Shown here: one piece after another, positions 54,562 to 62,264 of the stretch | Layout: every line of letters starts with the position of its first letter | How positions within the stretch are numbered: the first letter of the stretch is position 1 | DNA from: DATFVA01 sp963711455 | GTDB taxonomy: Bacteria; Bacteroidota; Ignavibacteria; Ignavibacteriales; Ignavibacteriaceae | Reading direction: 5' to 3' | NCBI GenBank assembly: GCA_963711455.1 | Contig: CAVQEH010000004.1 | Coordinates: 558,001-622,000, forward strand | Length of the DNA: 64,000 nucleotides | Notes under the pieces: model-generated | Told to the model about the DNA's origin: nothing | The model's input: the letters and a program-made list of their open reading frames with translations, nothing else | Databases searched by the model: none | Translations under genes and position numbers: made by a program

Positions 54562-55611
54562 ATGATTGAAATGAGACCTTTAATAAAATTAAGTTTGTAT
54601 TGCACAATAGCTATGCTTATGCTTTTCTTTTTAGGCTGCGGAAGTAAAGGTGAAGAAGCCGCAAAAAGTATGGAAGAGATTCAGACTGAAGAAGGAATTC
54701 CTGTTAAAGTTGAAACAGTTGCTTACAAACCCTTTCAGAAATACCTGAGCTTTTATTCTAAGTTAACGGGGATAAAGGAAGCAACAAAAGGAGCAATGAT
54801 TGGCGGAAAAATAGAAAAGATTAATGCAAATGTCGGTGACTATATAAAAGAGAACCAGGTTGTCGTCCAGTTCGATACGGACAATCCTGCACTTCAGTAT
54901 GAACAGGCTAAAACATCTTATGAAAACAATAAGAAAAATTATGACAGAATTAAATCTTTACTGGCAGCCGGTGAAACTTCGCAGGCAAATTACGATGGTG
55001 CGGAAACTCAGTATCTCGTAAGCAAAAGAAATTATGAATCATTAAAGCAAATGCTTTTTATTGAGTCCCCTTTTGACGGAAGAATAGTAGATTTGAAAGT
55101 GAATGAAGGCGATAACGTTAATAAGGATGCTTATCTTTTCACTGTTGCACAGACAAATCAAATGCGCGCAAAAATCTGGGTTTCAGAGAAGGAAATAGGG
55201 TTAATTAAAAAGGGGATGAAGACTATCGCTGTTTATAATGATAAAGATTTTCCTGGAAAGATTACGGATGTTTCACTTGGAATTGATCCTGCGAAGCAAT
55301 CATTCTATGTCGAATCGGAATTCGACAATTCCCGTAATGAACTAATGAACGGCGTTACGGTCGAAATTAAAGTTCTTGTTTATGAAAACCCGAATGCGAT
55401 TATTATCCCCCGCAATTTATTAATGACAGATGAAAATGGTTTCTATCTTTTTACAGAAAATAATGGCAAAGCAGTAAAAGTTTATGCAGAGAATGGACAC
55501 GACAGCGGAATTTATTATGAGCTGAGCAAAGGATTAAAACCGGGCGACAGGCTTATTATAACCGGAGCCGATCAGCTTGATAACGGAACAACTGTAAAAG
55601 TGATTCAATAG
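54562..55611 (+). CDS. RND efflux periplasmic adaptor lipoprotein
   Basis: 349 residues from ATG 54562, chosen because GAGGAG is just upstream; ATG 54571 is equally near and ATG 54520 lacks a site. Lipoprotein signal 'LYCTIAMLMLFFLGC'. Then the membrane-fusion-protein order: lipoyl half 'GGKIEKINANVGDYIKENQV', helical hairpin 'KTSYENNKKNYDRIKSLL', lipoyl half 'SPFDGRIVDLKVNEGDNV', beta barrel, membrane-proximal domain. It links the inner-membrane pump to the TolC-like duct. Confidence 0.92.
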   Translation: MIEMRPLIKLSLYCTIAMLMLFFLGCGSKGEEAAKSMEEIQTEEGIPVKVETVAYKPFQKYLSFYSKLTGIKEATKGAMIGGKIEKINANVGDYIKENQVVVQFDTDNPALQYEQAKTSYENNKKNYDRIKSLLAAGETSQANYDGAETQYLVSKRNYESLKQMLFIESPFDGRIVDLKVNEGDNVNKDAYLFTVAQTNQMRAKIWVSEKEIGLIKKGMKTIAVYNDKDFPGKITDVSLGIDPAKQSFYVESEFDNSRNELMNGVTVEIKVLVYENPNAIIIPRNLLMTDENGFYLFTENNGKAVKVYAENGHDSGIYYELSKGLKPGDRLIITGADQLDNGTTVKVIQ

Positions 55612-55624
55612 AAGGGATTTAAAA

Positions 55625-58600
55625 ATGTTTCTTGCAAAAGTTTCTATAAACCGCCCGGTCTTAACTACCGTCGGTCTTCTTGTTTTTGTAATCTTCGGAA
55701 TAATAGCATTTTTCAGATTGAATTTAAACCTTCAGCCTGATGTTGAAATTCCTTATGTAACTATTTCAACCGTTTACCCGGGTGCAGGTCCTAAAGAAAT
55801 CGAAACTCTTATCAGCAAAAGAATAGAAGAATCAATTTCAACAATCAGCAGGATTGAAAGGGTCGAATCATATTCTCTCGATGGTTTATCAATTTTAATC
55901 ATCGAGTTTCAGATGGGTAAAAATGTTGATGTTGCAAACCAGGAAGTGAAAAACAAAGTTGATGAAATCATAAATGATTTGCCTGAAGATTCAAAGAAAC
56001 CGATAGTTCAGAAAGTTGATCTTAAACAGTTTCCCGTTGTCGATCTTGTATTAAGCGGTAATCTTGATCCGAGACAGCTTTATGAGATCGCCGATAAAAC
56101 TTTGAAAGACCGCTTCTCTCAGATTGAAGGAGTGGCGAATGTTCAGATAACCGGAGGACAGGAAAGAGAGGTGCGTGTAATTCTTAACAATAAAGAAGTT
56201 TATGAAAATTCCATTTCTCTTCCGCAGCTCAGCCAGATTCTTAAAATTCATAATATGGATATACCGGGGGGTTATTTCCAGATAGGAGATCAGGAATATA
56301 CTGTTAGGTTAAATGGACAATATGCAAGCCCTGAGGCAATAAATGAGCTGGAAGTGCCGACTCCTTTCGGACCTAAAAAAGTAAGGCAGTTTGCCGATGT
56401 TGAAGATGTAGGAAAAGATATCAGACAGAGAGCTGTTTACTTTAATGTTAAACAGAATTTCAGAAATGAAAATGTTGTGAGACTTGGTATTGTTAAAAGT
56501 GCTGAAGGAAATATTGTAAAAGTTGCGGAAGCTATCAAAACTTCACTACCTGATATTAAATCTGCACTTCCGCAGGGTGCAAGCCTTGAAATTGTTAACG
56601 ACGAATCAGGATTTGTACAGAGTAGTGTTGATGATACAATGAGCAATATTTACCTCGGGGTTATTTTCACTGCGTTTGTTCTCTTTCTTTTCCTTCATGA
56701 TCTGCGGTCTACAATTATAGTTGCTCTTTCTATGCCGACTTCTATTATTTCTACTTTCCTTCTGCTCCAGGTTTTCGGTCTTACTTTAAATATGATGACA
56801 TTGATGGGACTATCTGTTTCCGTCGGTGTTCTTGTTGCCAATTCGATTGTTGTAATTGAAAATATTTTCCGTTATAAAAAAATGGGAAAGACAATTAAGC
56901 AGGCAGCTTACCAGGGAACCTCTGAGGTAATGGTTGCGGTTCTTGCATCAACACTTACAAATCTTGTTGTGTTTTTGCCGGTTGCAAATATGTCCTCTAT
57001 GGTCGGAATGTGGCTTAAAGAGCTTGCGCTTGCGGCTGTGTTCGCTACAATCTTTTCGCTTATAATGTCGTTTACCCTCACTCCAATGCTTGCTTCGCTC
57101 ATATTGACCAAAGAGCATAAGCCTGGAAAACTCAGTCAAAAATTAAATGAGTTTGAAGAAAGGCAGACACTTTTTTACAAAAACATGCTTGCTAGATTTC
57201 TAAAGAATAAATTTACAAGCTTTATTGTTGTTGCATCTTCATTTGTTATTCTTGTTCTTGTAATGATGACTTTCGGATCTAAAATAGGATTCGAGTTTCT
57301 GCCTTCTTTTGATGATGGAAAAATAAAAGTTTCCGTAGAGTTGCCGGAAGGCTATAACCTGCAGGCAACCGGAACGCTGTTGCATGGGATAGAGAATCGT
57401 CTGAAGAAACATAAAGAAGTTACTCATATGATTACCAACCTCGGAAGAATGAGTGAGCTGGATATCGGTACCAATATGGCTTTAATGGATGTTCAACTTG
57501 TAGATGCCAAAGAAAGAAATATCTCTTTACAGGATATGATTTCAGTTTTTGTGAAAGAGCTTGCTGATATTCCTAACGCACGAATTAAAGTTGACCTCGG
57601 TTCTTCTTCCGGCGGACCCGGCGCTCCGGTAGAATTCTTTTTAATGGGACAGGATCTCGAAAAACTTGATCAATATAAAGAAGAAATCGTAAGGAAAATA
57701 AAAGACATTCCCGGTTTGATCAACTTTGATCAGAGTTCGCGTGCAGGGAAACCGGAAATAACAGTTTTTCCTAAAAGAGAAAAATTAGTTGATGCAGGCT
57801 TAAGCATTACCGACCTGGCATTAACACTTCGTTCATCTGTCGAAGGAATTCAATCATCAAAATATCGTGAACTTGGAAATGAATATGATATTACAGTAAC
57901 TATGGATGACCAGTCAGTTAACTCTCCCGAAAAAATAAGCAACATCACTGTTGCTTCTCCTGCTGGTCCATTCAGGCTTGCGCAGCTTGCTGATGTAAAG
58001 TTTACAAAAGGTTATACAAAAATTCTTCACCGGGATAAATTTGTTTCAATAATGTTTACAGGTGCTCCCGCATCCGGAGTTCCTCTTGGAAATATTACCA
58101 GCGAGATAGACAAAAGACTTTCTGATTTAAACCTTCCCCCGGGATATTATATTCGCTGGGGAGGAAATGTTAAAATGATGAATGACATGATTAAGGATAT
58201 GATATTTGCATTCTTCCTCGCAGTATTTTTAACATATATGCTTCTTGCTGCAATACTTGAAAGTTTCTGGCAGCCTGTTTCAATTATGTTAACAGTATTG
58301 CTTGCAATGATAGGAGTTATACTTGCATTGTACATTACTAATACTGCATTCAACATTGTATCTCTTATGGCAATTATTATGCTTATAGGAATTGTGGTTA
58401 ACAATGCCATCCTTATTCTTGATTACACCAACCAGCTTAGAAGGGAACAGGGAATGCTTCCGAAAGATGCTTTGCTGGAAGCCTGTCCTACAAAGCTGAA
58501 GCCTCAGATAATGGCAACTGTAGCAATCATTCTTGGCATGCTTCCATTAGCTCTTGGAATCGGGGCGGCTGGAAAAGAAATGAGAATTCCTATGGGTGTT

Positions 58601-58717
58601 GTTGCTATCGGCGGATTAATAGTTTCAACTATTCTTACACTGTTTGTAATTCCTGCATTCTATTATTTGACAGCAAGTACAAAAGTAATTGATGCATCGA
58701 AGAGAGAGAAAGTTTAA
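55625..58717 (+). CDS. RND efflux permease (HAE1/AcrB type)
   Basis: 1030 residues, full length. N-terminal 'INRPVLTTVGLLVFVIFGII' membrane helix 1, large periplasmic loop with 'STVYPGAGPKEIETLIS', helices 2-6 with 'SVSVGVLVANSIVVIENIFR', second loop, then helices 8-12 with 'MLIGIVVNNAILILDY'. Charged relay residues in the helix 4 region are less canonical (Asn in 'VANSIVVIEN' where AcrB has Asp-Asp), which may affect proton coupling. Substrate unknown. Completes the pump operon; terminator at 58759. Confidence 0.93.
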   Translation: MFLAKVSINRPVLTTVGLLVFVIFGIIAFFRLNLNLQPDVEIPYVTISTVYPGAGPKEIETLISKRIEESISTISRIERVESYSLDGLSILIIEFQMGKNVDVANQEVKNKVDEIINDLPEDSKKPIVQKVDLKQFPVVDLVLSGNLDPRQLYEIADKTLKDRFSQIEGVANVQITGGQEREVRVILNNKEVYENSISLPQLSQILKIHNMDIPGGYFQIGDQEYTVRLNGQYASPEAINELEVPTPFGPKKVRQFADVEDVGKDIRQRAVYFNVKQNFRNENVVRLGIVKSAEGNIVKVAEAIKTSLPDIKSALPQGASLEIVNDESGFVQSSVDDTMSNIYLGVIFTAFVLFLFLHDLRSTIIVALSMPTSIISTFLLLQVFGLTLNMMTLMGLSVSVGVLVANSIVVIENIFRYKKMGKTIKQAAYQGTSEVMVAVLASTLTNLVVFLPVANMSSMVGMWLKELALAAVFATIFSLIMSFTLTPMLASLILTKEHKPGKLSQKLNEFEERQTLFYKNMLARFLKNKFTSFIVVASSFVILVLVMMTFGSKIGFEFLPSFDDGKIKVSVELPEGYNLQATGTLLHGIENRLKKHKEVTHMITNLGRMSELDIGTNMALMDVQLVDAKERNISLQDMISVFVKELADIPNARIKVDLGSSSGGPGAPVEFFLMGQDLEKLDQYKEEIVRKIKDIPGLINFDQSSRAGKPEITVFPKREKLVDAGLSITDLALTLRSSVEGIQSSKYRELGNEYDITVTMDDQSVNSPEKISNITVASPAGPFRLAQLADVKFTKGYTKILHRDKFVSIMFTGAPASGVPLGNITSEIDKRLSDLNLPPGYYIRWGGNVKMMNDMIKDMIFAFFLAVFLTYMLLAAILESFWQPVSIMLTVLLAMIGVILALYITNTAFNIVSLMAIIMLIGIVVNNAILILDYTNQLRREQGMLPKDALLEACPTKLKPQIMATVAIILGMLPLALGIGAAGKEMRIPMGVVAIGGLIVSTILTLFVIPAFYYLTASTKVIDASKREKV

Positions 58718-58758
58718 TAACATTATAAAAAGTTAATATATAATTAAAAACAGTTCGG

Positions 58759-58809
58759 GCGAAGCAGATATCTTAAATGTTTTTTAAAAGATTTCAGCTT
58801 CGCTTTTTT
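58759..58809 (+). terminator. Intrinsic terminator of the RND operon
   Basis: Stem GCGAAGC/GCTTCGC (58759-58765 and 58797-58803), extended inward by GATATCTT/AAAGATTTC-type pairing, followed by six T. It lies 41 bases past the permease stop. Confidence 0.8.
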
Positions 58810-58921
58810 ATTGATTAGCAACCACAAAAAGCATTAAATATTTCCATTAATTAAAAAGAAGAAACTTTTAGGGAAATCATTTGTAGAAAAGGGTAAGTCT
58901 CATTAACAAAAGGAGCAGAAC

Positions 58922-59575
58922 ATGTCTTTTGTTACTAACCGGGTAAATGCCCTCAACAGGAATTATAAAAGGGGAATTGAATTAAGTTTCATTATAATTC
59001 TTCTTTTAATCATCGCTGCCTTTAAGTTCGCACCAATGAAAGGCAAGCCGCAACAAATAAAACAAACCGATCCGGATATTTTTATTATTAAAGTCGTTGA
59101 TCCTTCCATTCAACTCCCCAAACCTCCGCCGCCGCCAAAACCACCAGTTCTAATCGCATCTTCACTAAGTAATGAAATTGAAGATATTATACTTCCATCA
59201 ACTGAAATCAATCTTGATGAAAAAATGCCGGATGTACCTGAGCCTCCAAAACCTCCGTTTGTCCAGGATGAATTTGTTGAATTTAAATATCTTGAAAGCT
59301 ATCCTGAACCAATCGGCGGGATGAAAGCTATCGCAGAGAAAATCCGTTATACAGAGTTAGCCAGAAGAGCCGAAATTGAAGGGACAGTAACGATTGAAGC
59401 ACTACTTGATAAATCCGGAAATGTAATCGATGCAAAAGTAATAAAAGGAATAGGCGGCGGGCTTGACGAAATTGCGTTGCAGGCAGTTAAAGACACCAAA
59501 TTTATTCCGGGTAAGCAGCGTGATAAACCGGTTAAAGTTAAAATGAATATCCCCATAAAATTCAGATTGAAGTAA
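58922..59575 (+). CDS. TonB-family energy transducer
   Basis: 217 residues: cytoplasmic start, membrane helix 'IELSFIIILLLIIAAFKFAP' (about 19-39), Pro-rich periplasmic spacer 'QLPKPPPPPKPPVL' and 'VPEPPKPPF', then the C-terminal TonB domain (about 125-217) with 'LARRAEIEGTVTIEALLDKS' and 'GGGLDEIALQAVKDTKFIPG'. It passes proton-motive force to outer-membrane receptors. No ExbB/ExbD or TonB-dependent receptor gene is adjacent. Ribosome binding site AGGAG. Confidence 0.92.
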   Translation: MSFVTNRVNALNRNYKRGIELSFIIILLLIIAAFKFAPMKGKPQQIKQTDPDIFIIKVVDPSIQLPKPPPPPKPPVLIASSLSNEIEDIILPSTEINLDEKMPDVPEPPKPPFVQDEFVEFKYLESYPEPIGGMKAIAEKIRYTELARRAEIEGTVTIEALLDKSGNVIDAKVIKGIGGGLDEIALQAVKDTKFIPGKQRDKPVKVKMNIPIKFRLK

Positions 59576-59603
59576 TTAGAATGGATTAGTCAAATTAAAA
59601 TAG

Positions 59604-59630
59604 GAAGGCCGTCTTATTTAGACGGTCTTC
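59604..59630. terminator. Bidirectional terminator between TonB and YCF48 genes
   Basis: 11-base arms (GAAGGCCGTCT/AGACGGTCTTC) with one G-T pair and a 5-base loop, between convergent genes. Confidence 0.7.
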
Positions 59631-59680
59631 TGAATACAGAAATAAATTAATGATATTATTTACTATTAGGAAGATCTTTT

Positions 59681-62062
59681 TTATTTCAGCAATAACATTT
59701 TTTTGATCATAACAGAATTGCCTGATTGGAGCTTATAAAAATAAGCACCGCTAGGTAATGATTTAGCGTTGAATGTAACTTCATGTTGACCTGCAGTAAC
59801 AATACCATTTACCAGAACTGCAACTTCCTGCCCAATTGCATTATAAACAACAAGCTTAATATTTCGGGTTTGCGGAATAGTAAAACTGATGTTGGTTGTT
59901 GGATTAAACGGATTAGGATAATTCTGCTCCAAAGAAAATTTTAGAGGCACTGAAATATCTGCTTCAACAATTTTTGAGTACTCGCAACTTCCATCATAAT
60001 CTATCTGTTTTAAACTATATAAATATTTTCCGGGGTCAACGTCTTTATCGATAAAATAATAGGAATGATTTTTTGTGGTTGTTCCATTACCATCTATAAA
60101 TCCGATTGATTCCCAGTTACCAGATATGGTTTGTGTACTTTCTTTCTGTTTCTCAATTTCAAACCCTTTATTGTTCGTTTCGCTTGCCGTTGACCAATTC
60201 AATATTACATTAAACCCATTAATATTTGCTGTGAAATTATTTAATTCAACCGGGATATTGTTGTCTGAGCTTAAAATAGTTCCAAATGCTCCTACGGTAG
60301 TTACTTTGCCGGAGCCTGCTAATGCAACATCATAAAGAGAATTTACTGTGCCGCTTTCCTGAGTAAACCAATTATCTCCTCCGTCTATTGTTTTTATAAT
60401 TATTCCATTTGCTCCGACTGCAATTCCGTTGTTAATATCATTAAAAACAACTCCATATAATGCATCACTTAATCCGCTTGATTGTGGAACCCAGGTTTGT
60501 CCCCCATCTGTTGTTCTCAGAATTGTTGAACCACCTCCAACCGCCGTTCCATGATTTGCATCAGTGAAGCATACCCTGTAAAGCCCGAAATTAGAGGGGT
60601 TGTTCTGACTAATCCATGATACTCCGCCATCTGTAGTTCTCAAAATGACCGCACCATCACCAAGTAGGTTATCACCAACTACTGTTCCGGTCATAGCATC
60701 GGTAAAAGATATCCCATATATTCCATAGCTGTCAGTTATTGTTTGTATGTTCCAGTTTTGACCTCCGTTGGTGGTTCGCAGAATTGTTCCACCAGATCCG
60801 ACCGCAATTTCAGTATTCACATCCAAAAAGACTACACTAAATAAAACCTCGTTTGTACCACTTGTTTGATTGCTCCAGGTTTGTCCTCCATCGGTCGTTC
60901 TTAAAATTGTTCCGTATGTTCCAACAACTGTTATATTATTAGCATCATAAAATGAAACTCCATTAAGAATATTGTTGGTTCCGCTCGATTGGCTATTCCA
61001 GTTCTCTCCGCTATCAGTAGTTTTAAGAATTAATCCACCTGAACCAACTACCATTCCGGTATTACCATCTATAAAGGAAATTCCTGATAAATCCTGATAA
61101 AAACCTCCTGATGGATAGTTCCAGGTTAGCCCTCCGTCATTTGTTCTAAGGATATTTCCGGCCTGACCTACAATGATTGCCGTATTGGAATTAATAAATG
61201 AAACTCCCGAAAGAACATAAAATAAACCGCTTGAGGAGGGGTACCATGTTTGTCCCCCGTTGGTTGTTCTGAATATTGTACCGAGAATTCCTGCTGCTAT
61301 ACCATTTTCCGGATCTGTAAATGAAACTCCATTAAGGTCATAAGCATTAGGAGGTGTCTGATCTATCCAATTTTGCCCTCCATTTGTAGTTCTGATAATT
61401 GTACCTCCAAAGCCAACTGCCGTTCCGTTATTTACATCAACAAATGATACACCATAAAGATTGGATGTTGTATTACTGTTTTGCTGAGACCAGGTTAAAC
61501 CTGCATCAGTTGTTTTGAGAATTGTTCCGTTGACCCCGACTATTGTTCCATTATTCATATCAGCAAAAACCACATCGTTAAAATTAAAGTTAATTCCGCC
61601 GCTGATATTTGTCCAATTCTGACCTCCATCAGTTGTTCTCAGAATTTTTCCACTAAGTCCTACCGCCAAACCATTATTTGCATCTGTAAAGAATACTGAA
61701 GTAAGAGGATTTGTGGTGCCGCTGATTTGATCGGTCCAGGATTGCCCGCCATCGGTTGTTCTTTTAATTACTCCATTATCCCCAACAACAGTTGCTGTAT
61801 TTGCGTCAATGCAGGATATTCCCGAAAAATCTATGCTTGTTCCGCTCAACAGATTTGTCCAGGTTTGACCTCCATCAGAAGTTTTGATAATCGCACCCAA
61901 ATTCCCCGCTGCCATTCCGTAATTTGCATCCGCAAAAGAAACAGCATTAAGATCATTGCCCTGCGGAGTTGGGTTCTGCCAGTACCATTGTGCATATGCA
62001 GTTGTAATGTTGATTAAACACAATGCAATTAAATATATAAATACCTGTAAATTATTTTTCAT
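59681..62062 (-). CDS. Secreted YCF48/BNR-repeat protein with type IX sorting domain
   Basis: 793 residues from ATG 62062 (AAAGGA six bases upstream; the longer frame from 62101 places 13 residues before the signal peptide). Signal 'VFIYLIALCLINITTAYAQ'. Thirteen repeats of about 42 residues, each with a '(R/K)TTDGGQTW' box and 'G.AVG..G.ILR', build a YCF48-like beta propeller. Then the linker 'IPVELNNFTANINGFNVILN', 'STASETNNKGFEIEKQ' and the sorting domain 'SLEQNYPNPFNPTTNISFTI' ending 'MIKKMLLLK'. A surface or released protein; ligand unknown. Confidence 0.88.
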   Translation of the reverse strand: MKNNLQVFIYLIALCLINITTAYAQWYWQNPTPQGNDLNAVSFADANYGMAAGNLGAIIKTSDGGQTWTNLLSGTSIDFSGISCIDANTATVVGDNGVIKRTTDGGQSWTDQISGTTNPLTSVFFTDANNGLAVGLSGKILRTTDGGQNWTNISGGINFNFNDVVFADMNNGTIVGVNGTILKTTDAGLTWSQQNSNTTSNLYGVSFVDVNNGTAVGFGGTIIRTTNGGQNWIDQTPPNAYDLNGVSFTDPENGIAAGILGTIFRTTNGGQTWYPSSSGLFYVLSGVSFINSNTAIIVGQAGNILRTNDGGLTWNYPSGGFYQDLSGISFIDGNTGMVVGSGGLILKTTDSGENWNSQSSGTNNILNGVSFYDANNITVVGTYGTILRTTDGGQTWSNQTSGTNEVLFSVVFLDVNTEIAVGSGGTILRTTNGGQNWNIQTITDSYGIYGISFTDAMTGTVVGDNLLGDGAVILRTTDGGVSWISQNNPSNFGLYRVCFTDANHGTAVGGGSTILRTTDGGQTWVPQSSGLSDALYGVVFNDINNGIAVGANGIIIKTIDGGDNWFTQESGTVNSLYDVALAGSGKVTTVGAFGTILSSDNNIPVELNNFTANINGFNVILNWSTASETNNKGFEIEKQKESTQTISGNWESIGFIDGNGTTTKNHSYYFIDKDVDPGKYLYSLKQIDYDGSCEYSKIVEADISVPLKFSLEQNYPNPFNPTTNISFTIPQTRNIKLVVYNAIGQEVAVLVNGIVTAGQHEVTFNAKSLPSGAYFYKLQSGNSVMIKKMLLLK
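60340..61975 (-). repeat. Thirteen coding tandem repeats (~126 bp)
   Basis: The propeller repeats are visible in DNA as a recurring 'CC(T/A)CC(A/G)TC(A/T)GT(T/A)GTTCT' block (the TTDGGQ box on the minus strand) about every 126 bases. Copies have diverged, so this is an old duplication rather than a fresh slippage array. Ends are approximate. Confidence 0.7.
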
Positions 62063-62216
62063 CTGTATCCTTTCAAATAATTTATTCCGGATTTTTATCA
62101 TAACAAAGCCCGATAATATGTTAGTATATAAATAAATTTAAAAAGGGACAAGCAAAAAGGAATTGTTTATAATTTATCTCAATGAATATGCTGAGACTAA
62201 ATCAGAGGATAAATTA

Positions 62217-62241
62217 CAAGCCGGTAATAAAAACCGGCTTG
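62217..62241. terminator. Hairpin after the M14 peptidase gene
   Basis: Perfect 9-base arms CAAGCCGGT/ACCGGCTTG (62217-62225 and 62233-62241), 7-base loop, 23 bases past the carboxypeptidase stop on the minus strand. The U-tract on that strand is weak. Confidence 0.6.
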
Positions 62242-62264
62242 CTGTTTATTTTATAATTAGATTT

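Noticed and set aside
60340..61975. Regular ~126-base periodicity, first considered as a CRISPR-like or satellite array
   Set aside because: The period is a whole number of codons, the frame is open throughout and each unit encodes a YCF48/BNR motif; it is a coding repeat.
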